Positions 26,901-34,277 of a stretch of DNA of 64,000 nt are shown one piece after another. The stretch covers positions 930,001 to 994,000 of the forward strand of contig NZ_CP136187.1 of the NCBI RefSeq assembly GCF_033193315.1. Reading direction: 5' to 3'. A program made the translations under genes and the position numbers. Position 1 is the first letter of the stretch; every line of letters starts with the position of its first letter. The DNA is from Agathobaculum sp. NTUH-O15-33. GTDB lineage: Bacteria; Bacillota; Clostridia; Oscillospirales; Butyricicoccaceae. A model generated the notes under the pieces. The model searched no databases and had not been told where the DNA came from. It saw only the letters and a program-made list of their open reading frames with translations.

Positions 26901-26972
26901 GCCGCGCTTTACCGACGCTTCGTCGGACGCGCTTTCGCGCTTGCACGACCGCGGCCTGCTGCGCGGCTATGA
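23925..26972 (+). CDS. Secreted M16C zinc metallopeptidase (frame lost before SLH part)
   Basis: Signal peptide (about 1-27, cleavage after AGA), then a PreP-like M16C peptidase. The inverted zinc motif HVLEH is at residues 88-92 and the third ligand Glu is expected in GIVFSELKL (about 165). The two-halved M16 architecture fills about 950 residues. The last 40 or so residues (from about SRSADCGKLDR) are arginine-rich nonsense: the true continuation lies in the +1 frame, where LTRAE would continue as AALIAESLIDQS and two SLH motifs. Removing one A from the AAA at 26839-26841 restores a protein of about 1,100 residues ending at 27228. Either a real mutation, a sequence error or recoding. Confidence 0.8.
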   Translation: MMKKRLLAVLLCAVMIVSFLPVGAGAADRFGAYGFTEEKVQKREEGAYHLLRHTASGAQVLWLENDGEERSFAAGFRTPPKDSMGENHVLEHALLCGSEKYPVRELMHVLANTSVADELNAYTSDDFTCYVVRTKNETDFYNLSDVYMSSVLFPLLRTEPNIFKQQGIRLEYVDGKAQYNGIVFSELKLRSLDTNENSIDFVSEQMYRNLYGDGTPTLASGGAIPDILNLTYDDVMRVYNTYYKPSNMLIYVAGEQDISKTLKMLNGYLSKADKGSAPEIEFDSAPIEQTKSVQEYNLTASTKTVDIGFMMHGPDVLDLKNVEAWNALVTYLLEIKMQEQFPDTIGYSVGGMGGGIYNFGIILAGVPVEQKDQAVQAFQKLLDEVAQNGIPSDCLNKLLDQQKTWQQFGREEIFTGFAYGGDPLACIDRLDVIDALKTDTQIYKTLAAEWRTGKYQTTVISGNGGAKPGIPEPKLTDAELQQVKRDTEAFNAWIGTPDSPENIAKLPQLSLADFSENTFALEQKSETTPEAAWYHTVDTDAEQASFSLYFPIEAKADDLAAWCLLAEFLNDQMEKGNIGAYFGVDGNALYGDAETLAPALVAGGSVAPAELKTQVDRLIKLLGAPPLQDTSALRAFLTERKKQLKANFSNPFQTEYGLRLLASTQSNRFLSGAPAGFYGSSRSYQAFVEKAVDAPEKDEALLARLRGLLGDALKRGGVVTNFQGSETDYRTFQAAAKSFLAGLPEGSGVSSCAFLPGGWPSALVVSNGTQDDNHVMIDGVYDGPVDDAALRVLGSVLGAKYLMPELRDKRGAYGTNISFDAHGMTMACAGGVPVDEVIAVYKGVGAYVRGLTLSDSELNGYIIGAIKEYDEEASWSRGNAAALARSGKTQADFERERAALMNVTLDDLRACADLLDRMTAQNRVFARVNTAEAKGVQFPFACRADADTGRVRPMLRADLPQEGAKTPLTRAESRSADCGKLDRPVRCRAARTAALYRRFVGRAFALARPRPAARL

Positions 26973-27228
26973 GGACGGTTCGTTCCACCCGGACGCGGCC
27001 ATCACCCGCGCGGAGTTTTGCTCGCTCGTGGATACGCTCGCTCCGGCGGGCACGGCGGCTGGCCCGTCGTTCAGCGATGTCGGCGGCGGGTACTGGGCGC
27101 ATAAGGTCATCAGCCGCATGTCGGGATTGGGCTATTTGAAGGGCGACCCGGAAGGCACCTTCCGCCCGGAGGACACTATCACCGGCGCGGAGGCGCTGAC
27201 CATCCTGCGGAGACTGTCAAAAAAATAA
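26866..27228 (+). pseudogene. Detached SLH-domain tail of the M16 peptidase
   Basis: Frame +1 continuation of the M16 gene. It holds SLH motifs FTDASSDALSRLHDRGLLRG and FSDVGGGYWAHKVISRMSG with their TRAEFCSLV and GAEALTILRRL ends, so about two SLH repeats for anchoring to the wall. No start codon with an RBS of its own is seen, so it is only expressed if the frame is restored. Confidence 0.8.
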
Positions 27229-27472
27229 TTTTGACAGTCTATCGATCGAAACAAAGCCCCATTTCGATCGAGTGTTCCGGCTCTGGCGCGCGCCTTTCAG
27301 GCAGAAGGTGAATTGCCCCTTCGGGGCAAGAGAGGCCGGCCTGGGCCGCACTTCGCCGCCGGTTTGTTCAAAAAGCGAGATACATGCTCCCGCTTTTTGG
27401 TCAAATTGAAGCTTAGCTTCAATTTTCAATTTTATTGCGCGCTGTGGCGCGAAGGCTTTTTGACAAGCTGTG
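27229..27472. other. Intergenic DNA between the peptidase and metG
   Basis: GC-rich stretch with several short stem-loops (for example TGCCCC/GGGGCA near 27312-27328 and GAAGCTTAGCTTC near 27409) and no supported ORF. No T-box or SAM riboswitch signature was found ahead of metG. Confidence 0.4.
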
Positions 27473-27510
27473 CAGCCGGTCGAAACGATGTTTCGGCCGG
27501 CTGTGTTTTT
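27473..27510 (+). terminator. Terminator upstream of metG
   Basis: CAGCCGG (27473-27479) and CGAAAC pair with GTTTCG and CCGGCTG (27490-27503), followed by TGTTTTT. Confidence 0.7.
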
Positions 27511-27513
27511 CTC

Positions 27514-27542
27514 TTGTGTTTTATGTCCTTTTTGGCTATAAT
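27514..27542 (+). promoter_or_regulatory. Promoter of metG
   Basis: TTGTGT (27514-27519), 17-bp spacer, TATAAT (27537-27542); start about 35 nt before the metG ATG. Confidence 0.7.
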
Positions 27543-27577
27543 AAAGGGTAACGGGAAATAAAAGGAGCGGAAAAGCA

Positions 27578-29503
27578 ATGGAGAAAAAACCGTATTATAT
27601 ATCGACGGCGATCGCCTATACCTCGGCCAAGCCGCATATCGGCAATACGTATGAAATCGTGTTGGCGGATGCGATCGCGCGTTATAAGCGCATGACGGGG
27701 TACGAAGTCTATTTCCAGACCGGCACCGATGAGCATGGCCAGAAAATTCAGGAAAGGGCCGAGGCCGCCGGTATTTCGCCCCAGCAGCATGTGGACAATG
27801 TGGCGGGGGAAGTGCGCCGCATCTGGGACCTCATGAACACCACCTACGATAAGTTTGTCCGCACGACCGATCCGATGCACGAAAAAAAGGTGCAGCGCAT
27901 CTTCAAAAAGCTGTACGATCAGGGCGATATCTACAAGGGCAGCTATAAGGGCAAGTACTGCAAGCCCTGCGAATCCTTCTGGACGGACAGCCAGCTCAAG
28001 GACGGCTGCTGCCCGGATTGCGGACGCCCCGTGGTGGACGCGGAGGAAGAAGCCTACTTCTTTAAAATGAGCAAATACGCCGACCGGCTGATGAAGCATA
28101 TCGAGGAGCATCCCGAGTTCATCCAGCCCGAGAGCCGCAAAAACGAGATGGTCAACAACTTCCTAAAGCCCGGCTTGCAGGATCTGTGCGTGTCGCGCAC
28201 CTCGTTCTCATGGGGCATTCCGGTGGATTTTGACCCCGGCCACGTCGTTTACGTTTGGCTGGACGCGCTGACCAACTATATCACCTTCTGCGGCTACGAC
28301 CCGGACGGCAGCCACGATGAGCATTATAAAAAATTCTGGCCGGCGGATGTGCACCTGATCGGTAAGGACATTATCCGGTTCCATACCATTTATTGGCCGA
28401 TCTTCCTGATGGCGCTGGGCGAAGAGCTGCCGAAGCAGGTGTTCGGCCACCCGTGGCTGTTGGTGGGCGATGGGAAAATGTCCAAATCGCTCGGCAACGT
28501 GATCTACGCGGACGATCTGGTGCGCCTGTTCGGCGTGGATGCGGTGCGCTACTATGTGCTGCATGAAATGCCCTTTGGCAACGACGGCGTCATTTCGTAC
28601 GAGCTGATCTGCGAGCGCATCAATTCCGAGCTGGCCAACGTGCTGGGCAATTTGGTGAACCGCACAATCGCCATGACGAAAAAGTATTTCGGCGGCGTTA
28701 TCCCCGCGCCCGAAGCCGCCGAACCGGTGGATGAGGAACTGAAAAGCCTCGCGCTCGCCCTGCCCACGGCTGTGGAAAAGCGCATGTCGGGCCTGCACGT
28801 GGCGGATGCGATCGACGAAATTTTCACTCTGCTGCGCCGTTCCAACAAATATATCGATGAGACTATGCCTTGGGCCCTTGCCAAGGATGAGGCAAAGAAG
28901 GCCCGTTTGGGCACGGTGCTTTACAACCTGCTGGAATCCATCCGCTTCGCGGCGGTTGAGCTTGCGCCCTACCTGCCCGAAACGGCGGATAAGATCTTCG
29001 CGCAGTTAAATGTGGAGAATAAGGGCGTGGAGAGCCTTAACTCGTTTAACGGCATGCCGGTAGGCGGCAGCGTGGGCGAAGCGTCCATTTTGTTTGAGCG
29101 CATCGATATCCCGAAAAAGCTGACGGAGATCGAGGAAGAAAACGCCGCGAAGAACCCGCCCGCGGTCACCTTCCTGCCCGATATCGCGTTTGACGATTTC
29201 TGCAAGGTCGATATGACGGTGTGCAAGGTGCTTGCGTGCGAAAATGTGAAAAAGAGCGAAAAGCTGTTGAAGTTCCAGCTGGACGACGGCTCCGGCAAGC
29301 CGCGGCAGATCCTTTCCGGCATTGCGAAGTACTATAAGGCCGAGGAACTCGTTGGCAAGACCGTGGTAGCCGTTACCAACCTGCCGCCCCGTAAGATGAT
29401 GGGGCAGGAGAGCTGCGGCATGCTGCTTTCCGCTGAAAAGGATGAAAAGCTGAACCTGCTGATGCTGGATGACGGCATCCCGGCGGGCGCCAAGCTTTGC
29501 TAA
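27578..29503 (+). CDS. metG: Methionyl-tRNA synthetase
   Basis: Class I synthetase charging tRNA-Met. HIGH-like motif PHIG (residues 19-22), zinc knuckle CKPCESFW...CCPDC (about 128-149), and KMSKS (300-304) are intact. Residues from about 540 to the end form the C-terminal tRNA-binding (EMAP/Arc1p-like) domain used for dimerisation. 641 residues, as usual for Firmicutes. RBS AAAGGAG 11 nt upstream. Own promoter and terminator. Confidence 0.96.
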   Translation: MEKKPYYISTAIAYTSAKPHIGNTYEIVLADAIARYKRMTGYEVYFQTGTDEHGQKIQERAEAAGISPQQHVDNVAGEVRRIWDLMNTTYDKFVRTTDPMHEKKVQRIFKKLYDQGDIYKGSYKGKYCKPCESFWTDSQLKDGCCPDCGRPVVDAEEEAYFFKMSKYADRLMKHIEEHPEFIQPESRKNEMVNNFLKPGLQDLCVSRTSFSWGIPVDFDPGHVVYVWLDALTNYITFCGYDPDGSHDEHYKKFWPADVHLIGKDIIRFHTIYWPIFLMALGEELPKQVFGHPWLLVGDGKMSKSLGNVIYADDLVRLFGVDAVRYYVLHEMPFGNDGVISYELICERINSELANVLGNLVNRTIAMTKKYFGGVIPAPEAAEPVDEELKSLALALPTAVEKRMSGLHVADAIDEIFTLLRRSNKYIDETMPWALAKDEAKKARLGTVLYNLLESIRFAAVELAPYLPETADKIFAQLNVENKGVESLNSFNGMPVGGSVGEASILFERIDIPKKLTEIEEENAAKNPPAVTFLPDIAFDDFCKVDMTVCKVLACENVKKSEKLLKFQLDDGSGKPRQILSGIAKYYKAEELVGKTVVAVTNLPPRKMMGQESCGMLLSAEKDEKLNLLMLDDGIPAGAKLC

Positions 29504-29507
29504 ACCC

Positions 29508-29533
29508 AAAGGCCGCCGTTCGGCGGCCTTTTT
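29508..29533 (+). terminator. Terminator of metG
   Basis: AAAGGCCGCCG (29508-29518), TT loop, CGGCGGCC and TTTTT (to 29533). Confidence 0.85.
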
Positions 29534-29555
29534 CGCTAGATTAAGGAGGACGGAT

Positions 29556-29750
29556 ATGTATCAGTACGAATATGTGTCGCTGCATACGGGCGGCGGCTTT
29601 TGGGTCGATAATTCCGCCGGCGAGCATCGGGATCTGATCGCGCGATACGCGGCGCAGGGCTGGCGATACGCCGGCTTTGTGCCCACGCGCTTTTCCAGCT
29701 ACGGCGGTATCAAAGAGCTTGATCTGGTGTTTGAGAAAGAGGTTCCGTAA
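29556..29750 (+). CDS. DUF4177-family small protein
   Basis: 64 residues, starting at ATG 29556 with AAGGAGG 7 nt upstream. MYQYEYVSL...LIARYAAQGWRYAGFVPTRF...ELDLVFEKE has the pattern of DUF4177 proteins, whose function is unknown. The stop overlaps the tatD start (TAATG), so the two are coupled. Confidence 0.75.
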   Translation: MYQYEYVSLHTGGGFWVDNSAGEHRDLIARYAAQGWRYAGFVPTRFSSYGGIKELDLVFEKEVP

Positions 29751-30520
29751 TGCTGTTTGACACCCATGCCCATTACGACGACGAGCGCTTTGACAGCGAC
29801 CGCGACGAACTGCTCCGGTCTATGCCGGCGCAAAATGTCGGCCTGATCCTCAATCCGGCGGTCGATTTGGCGTCCAGCCGCAAGGCGATTGGCTATGCAC
29901 AAAAATACTCCCATATGTACGCTGCGGTTGGTATTCACCCAGAAGATATCAACGAAAACTGGGAAAATGACCTATCGGTCATTTTTGAATTGGCGCAAAA
30001 CGAACCCAAGGTGCGCGCCGTCGGCGAAATCGGTCTGGATTATTATTGGGAAAAAGAGGAACGCGCCCGCGCCCGCCAGCAGGTCGTGTTCCGCCGCCAG
30101 ATGGAGTTGGCGGAACGGCTGTCTCTTCCCGTGATCGTGCACGACCGGGACGCCCACGGCGACTGCATGGAGATCACGCGCGCATTTCCGGGTGTGCGCG
30201 GCGTGTACCACTGCTATGCGGGCAGCGTGGAGATGGCGCGCGAGCTGCTCCGGCTGGGCTATTACCTTTCCTTCACCGGGGTGATCACCTTTAAGAACGC
30301 GCGCAAGGCGATCGAAGTGATCCGCGAAACGCCGATCGACCGCCTGATGATCGAGACCGACGCGCCCTATATGGCGCCCGAGCCGTACCGCGGCCGCCGC
30401 AATTCCTCCTTGTATGTGCACCGCATGGCGGAGACCATTGCTGAGGTCAAGGAAATGGACGTACACGAGGTCGAGCGCATCACGACGGAAAACGGCAAGC
30501 GTCTGTTTGCGATCGATTGA
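29750..30520 (+). CDS. tatD: TatD-family metal-dependent hydrolase
   Basis: Cytosolic TIM-barrel nuclease of the TatD family. Metal ligands are seen in DTHAHYDD (residues 3-10), a Glu in GEIGLDYYW (about 91-99), His in VIVHDRDA (about 127-134), His in YHCYAG and Asp in ETDAPYMAPEP (about 204-214). 256 residues is standard. Genes of this family often sit next to metG in Firmicutes, as here. Confidence 0.9.
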   Translation: MLFDTHAHYDDERFDSDRDELLRSMPAQNVGLILNPAVDLASSRKAIGYAQKYSHMYAAVGIHPEDINENWENDLSVIFELAQNEPKVRAVGEIGLDYYWEKEERARARQQVVFRRQMELAERLSLPVIVHDRDAHGDCMEITRAFPGVRGVYHCYAGSVEMARELLRLGYYLSFTGVITFKNARKAIEVIRETPIDRLMIETDAPYMAPEPYRGRRNSSLYVHRMAETIAEVKEMDVHEVERITTENGKRLFAID

Positions 30521-30539
30521 AAAAATAGAAAAAAACTGC

Positions 30540-30568
30540 TTGACATTTCCCCATGTTTTCCGTATAAT
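30540..30568 (+). promoter_or_regulatory. Promoter of tRNA-Ala
   Basis: Consensus TTGACA (30540-30545), 17-bp spacer, consensus TATAAT (30563-30568): the best promoter in the window. Confidence 0.9.
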
Positions 30569-30605
30569 ATATTTTGTCGTCAGGACAAGTTCTGCGGCAA
30601 AACTT

Positions 30606-30681
30606 GGGGGCGTAGCTCAGCTGGGAGAGCGCCACACTGGCAGTGTGGAGGTCATGAGTTCGATCCTCACCGTCTCCACCA
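30606..30681 (+). tRNA. tRNA-Ala (GGC)
   Basis: Cloverleaf of 76 nt with encoded CCA. Acceptor GGGGGCG pairs with CGTCTCC, including the alanine identity pair G3-U70. D-arm GCTC...GAGC, anticodon stem CCACA/TGTGG with loop CTGGCAG (anticodon GGC), T-loop TTCGATC. The T-stem has an A-C mismatch at its outer pair. Lies between a strong promoter and a strong terminator. Confidence 0.92.
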
Positions 30682-30691
30682 AGGGTACTAG

Positions 30692-30728
30692 AAAAAGGCT
30701 TGTTTTCGTTAAGAAAACAAGCCTTTTT
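30692..30728 (+). terminator. Terminator of tRNA-Ala
   Basis: 16-bp stem AAAAAGGCTTGTTTTC (30692-30707) with its complement (30713-30728), ending in a T-run. Confidence 0.9.
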
Positions 30729-30747
30729 ACTGTTTTATGCGCGCTGC

Positions 30748-30775
30748 GGCGTTCCGAAAGGAACGCCCTTTTTTA
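30748..30775 (+). terminator. Second terminator downstream of tRNA-Ala
   Basis: GGCGTTCC (30748-30755), GAAA loop, GGAACGCC (30760-30767), CTTTTTTA. Confidence 0.8.
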
Positions 30776-30840
30776 TTTCCGCTTTTTTCTGAATGCCTAA
30801 CCGAATGGTATGACTCACCGCGAGACTGTCTTTAAAACCC

Positions 30841-32136
30841 CTATTCCGTTGGCTTTTTCGGCCAGTTGATCAAAAACTGAAAGCGGAACATCTCGTCCGC
30901 CAGCTGATAGCTGTACACCGCGTTGTATTTCTTCATAAAGGCGGCGATACTCCGGGTGCCCAAACCGTGGCCCGGCTCCTTGGTGACGGGAAAGCCCTCG
31001 CCGTCAAAGGCTACTTCGCCGGTATAGGTGTTGGCGATCTCGATACAGAAGTGGGGCGAGGACACCGCCGTCAGCTCAATGCGGCGCTTCACGTCCTTTG
31101 GCAGCTTGCCGCAGGCGTGAATGGCGTTTTCCATGGCGTTGGCGAACACCGTGGACAGCTCCAATTCGTCGGCGGGGAGTTCCACGCCCAAATCCATGTG
31201 GGCTGTGACCGTGATGTTCCGCTCCTGCGCTTTCTCCGCATAGTAGGCAATCAGCGCGTCCAGCACCGCGTTGTCACAGTAGTGCACCAGACTGGTGTCG
31301 TTTAATTTAGCGTCGGATTCGCCCAGATACTTCAAAGCGCCCGCCACATCCCCCCGTTCCAGCATGGAAGCGGTCACCTGCATGGTGAAGCGCATATCGT
31401 GCCGGTATACCCGGATCTTTTCGTCGTTGCGGCTCACGGCGTCCGCCTGCCGCTGAAGCGCCTCCACCTGACTTTTCAGAGCGTCGTTCTCACTGGTGGC
31501 TTTCAGCAGATTGTAAGTATTGTGGAACACCTGATAAATAACGAAATACACCACACAGAGGATGACGTAGAGAAACACCACCCCCATGAGATTGTCCTCC
31601 CGCTTGTGGGGATACAGTCCCAAAAACATCACCAAGGCGAAGAACAACAGCGGCAACACGGCCATGACGCGCCAGTCCCGCCGCATATTGGCGGCGATAA
31701 AGCGATAGGCTTCCCGCAGCCAGCGCACGAACACAAAGACGATCAGCCCGAAGAACGCCAAGCGGAACAGTACGCCCGCCCAGATCGGCTCCTCGTCCGC
31801 ACCCAAAAGGAAATGGGAGAGAATGGCGGTCAGATAAAAGGCGTTGACAGCCGTAAAGAAATTGAACAGCACTTGGGAAGGGCGGTCCGTGGTGGCAAAG
31901 AGCAAAAACAGCAGACTGGGTACGAGCAGGACGATAAAGTAGACCCGCCACATCTGTTCCAAGCCCACGGTCAGAATCAGGGTGAAGCACACCGCCGTGC
32001 CGAGCAGCGCGATCACCCAGAAAGCTGCCCACGCCGTTTTCCGCGTGCATCGGAAGCCGGACATGGCAAACAGCAGCGCCAGCGGGCAGGCACAGGTCAC
32101 CAGTGTGCGGAATAAAACCTGAATTGTCTCGCTCAT
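30841..32136 (-). CDS. GHKL sensor histidine kinase (AgrC-like)
   Basis: 431 residues: about six or seven membrane segments (1-205), a coiled linker (about 206-240), His246 in VYRHDMRF as phospho-acceptor, N-box ELSTVFANAMENAIHA (about 321-336) and a C-terminal GHGLGTRSI G-box. ATG 32136 overlaps the response regulator stop by 4 bp. No peptide precursor or processing enzyme is adjacent, so the signal is unknown; the N-terminus is not a LytS-type 5TMR domain. Confidence 0.85.
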   Translation of the reverse strand: MSETIQVLFRTLVTCACPLALLFAMSGFRCTRKTAWAAFWVIALLGTAVCFTLILTVGLEQMWRVYFIVLLVPSLLFLLFATTDRPSQVLFNFFTAVNAFYLTAILSHFLLGADEEPIWAGVLFRLAFFGLIVFVFVRWLREAYRFIAANMRRDWRVMAVLPLLFFALVMFLGLYPHKREDNLMGVVFLYVILCVVYFVIYQVFHNTYNLLKATSENDALKSQVEALQRQADAVSRNDEKIRVYRHDMRFTMQVTASMLERGDVAGALKYLGESDAKLNDTSLVHYCDNAVLDALIAYYAEKAQERNITVTAHMDLGVELPADELELSTVFANAMENAIHACGKLPKDVKRRIELTAVSSPHFCIEIANTYTGEVAFDGEGFPVTKEPGHGLGTRSIAAFMKKYNAVYSYQLADEMFRFQFLINWPKKPTE

Positions 32137-32870
32137 ACGCCTCGCCCCCTTTTAAGCATAAAATCAAGAAACGCCTGCCGTACCTCGCCGCGGCGCAGCC
32201 GGGGGATGGGAATTTTCAGTCCTCCGTGCATGAAAAATTGCTCCTTTGTCATGCTGTCCACATAGAGCATATTCACTACAAAGGAAGCCCCCACCCGCAG
32301 AAAACGCGGTTCGGCCAGCAGAGCCGCCGCCACCTCGTCAAAGGAGCGGACGGTCCCCGTGGTCAGCGTCCGCCCGCCCGAAAGCGTGTAGCGGGCGGCA
32401 TGGTCGCCGTTCTCCACCGTGACGATCTCCGCGAGGGGAACCACCACAACGCCGTCCCTTGTCCGCACCGTCACGGAGGGCATGTCGTCTAGCGACCGCT
32501 CCGCCGCCCGATCCAGCAGGGAAAAGAGGGCGTCCCGCTCCACGGGCTTTAAGAGATAATCCATCGCCCGCACCCGGTAGGAAGCCACGGCGTAGTCCGG
32601 GGAGCTGGTGAGATAGACAAGCATGGCGTCCTTATCCCGCTCCCGAATGGCCGCGCCCACGGCCAGACCGTCCGGCTCGGGCATCATTACATCCAGCAGA
32701 TACAGGTCGAACCCGCCCCGGCTTTTGACGCACTCCAGCAGGTCGTAGCTGGACTGAAAGGGCAGCACCGTGCTGTCCAGCTCCGGGTGGAGCCGGATAT
32801 ACGCTTCCACCAGCCCCGTCACCCGTTCCAATTCCTCCACCCGGTCGTCGCACAAAGCGATTTGCAGCAC
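32133..32870 (-). CDS. LytTR-family response regulator
   Basis: Receiver domain with Asp7-Asp8 and phospho-acceptor Asp60 in YLLDVMMPEPDG, then a LytTR DNA-binding domain (about 140-240; IVTVENGDHAARYTL, FLRVGASFVVNMLYV). I place the start at GTG 32870, 8-9 nt after GGAGG in GGAGGGGGT, giving 245 residues; an in-frame ATG at 32972 would add 34 residues that precede the first receiver strand and look like leader. Coupled to the kinase gene. Confidence 0.82.
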   Translation of the reverse strand: MLQIALCDDRVEELERVTGLVEAYIRLHPELDSTVLPFQSSYDLLECVKSRGGFDLYLLDVMMPEPDGLAVGAAIRERDKDAMLVYLTSSPDYAVASYRVRAMDYLLKPVERDALFSLLDRAAERSLDDMPSVTVRTRDGVVVVPLAEIVTVENGDHAARYTLSGGRTLTTGTVRSFDEVAAALLAEPRFLRVGASFVVNMLYVDSMTKEQFFMHGGLKIPIPRLRRGEVRQAFLDFMLKRGRGV

Positions 32871-33081
32871 GTCTGTCACCCCCTCCGCTATGACCAATTT
32901 CGTATTTTCAGGTACCAATTCCGTAAAACGCCGCCGCGCCGCCCATAAAAATTTTATAATAGGGGCAGTCAAAGCTTGGCGGCCGTAGTTCCATTTTAAC
33001 CAGCTCGAACCGATTCGTCAAGGCTGGACGGGTATGCAAAAAGCAGAGACACGGAAACGCACAGAGGATGGAGGAGATTAT

Positions 33082-34239
33082 TTGCCAGATATGTTTGCCG
33101 TCCTAACAGATGTGACGGTTATCTTTTTTGATCTGCTCATTTATTCTATGATCTTTAAGCTGAAAAGGGATACGCCGTTATACCGCGCCTTCATGTACGG
33201 CGGCTGCGGGATCATTCTGCTTTTCTACTTTGTTGGGGTTTATCTCTGGGACATCCCGGCCTCGCTGGCGGCGGCCGTTTTTATGACGGTGCCGAGCTTT
33301 CTGCTGTTTTGGGCATTGTCGCGGCACAAGGGAAGCCGCTTCCTGCTAACGTTCTGCTTTGTGGATACCGTATCGCTGATCGTTGCGTTCATCGGCCGCT
33401 ATGCGGGCATCCTGTTTCGCGGCGGGGCGGTCGGGGCGTTTTTTGTGGTACTTACACTGTTTTCGATCCTTTTGGCCGCGGGCTATAGGCGTTTGCGGGC
33501 CTATCACGTTTTGCTGGACACAGTGGATTCTGGGTGGGGGACGATGGCGTTTTCCGCCGTGCTCATCTATTTTGCCCTTATCTTTTTTGCCGTCTATCCC
33601 AAGCCGATGATCCAGCGCCCCGAATACGCGCCCTGCTGGCTCACGTTTGCCGCCGTGGTGCTGGCCTGCTATGCAGTGTTTCTGCAATCCATCCGCAAGA
33701 CCCTGCATATCCAGAAGCAGAACGAGCGACTGGAACGGGAAAAGCACCTGTACCAGCTCGTGTATCTGGACGCCTTGACCGGCCTGTATAACCGGGCAGC
33801 CTATGTGGAGCGTGTGAACATGCTGGAGCGGGAGCGCGGGACGGATGCGGTCTGCTGCGTCATGCTGGACTGTAATCACTTTAAGCAGATTAACGACCGT
33901 TTTGGACACCATGCCGGGGATATGGTGCTGCGCCGCTCCGCGGACGCGCTTCGCGCCGTCTTTTCCGAAACAACAGAGCATTTATTCCGCATCGGCGGGG
34001 ACGAATTTTCCGTAATCCTGCCGGGGTGTCCGCCAGAGCGGGCGGAAGCCCTGCTGGCAGTCTTGGCGGCGGAACTGGAACGTGCGTCCGCGGAGCAGGG
34101 GATGCCGATCTCCATCGCCGCCGGCCATGCCTGTACCCGGCCGGGGGAAAGCATCGAGGATGCATTCATACGCGCCGACGCAAATATGTATCAAAATAAG
34201 GCGGCTTTGAACTGCCAGACCGTGCGTGCACTTTCATAG
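33082..34239 (+). CDS. Membrane diguanylate cyclase (GGDEF)
   Basis: 385 residues: about six to seven membrane segments (residues 1-205), a short coiled coil (KQNERLEREKHLYQL), then a GGDEF domain starting DALTGLYNRAAY, with signature RIGGDEFSVI (GGDEF at about 305-309) intact, so c-di-GMP synthesis is expected. The TTG at 33082 has GGAGGAG 7 nt upstream and is my preferred start; ATG 33034 would add 16 polar residues, ATG 33091 is three codons later. Transcribed away from the two-component system. Confidence 0.8.
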   Translation: MPDMFAVLTDVTVIFFDLLIYSMIFKLKRDTPLYRAFMYGGCGIILLFYFVGVYLWDIPASLAAAVFMTVPSFLLFWALSRHKGSRFLLTFCFVDTVSLIVAFIGRYAGILFRGGAVGAFFVVLTLFSILLAAGYRRLRAYHVLLDTVDSGWGTMAFSAVLIYFALIFFAVYPKPMIQRPEYAPCWLTFAAVVLACYAVFLQSIRKTLHIQKQNERLEREKHLYQLVYLDALTGLYNRAAYVERVNMLERERGTDAVCCVMLDCNHFKQINDRFGHHAGDMVLRRSADALRAVFSETTEHLFRIGGDEFSVILPGCPPERAEALLAVLAAELERASAEQGMPISIAAGHACTRPGESIEDAFIRADANMYQNKAALNCQTVRALS

Positions 34240-34277
34240 GGGTACGTCACTTTGAAATTGGGGGGACTAAAAATATC

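Noticed and set aside
27229..27577. T-box or SAM riboswitch ahead of metG
   Set aside because: No TGGNACCGCG T-box sequence or SAM core; a terminator and then a plain promoter 35 nt before metG are seen.
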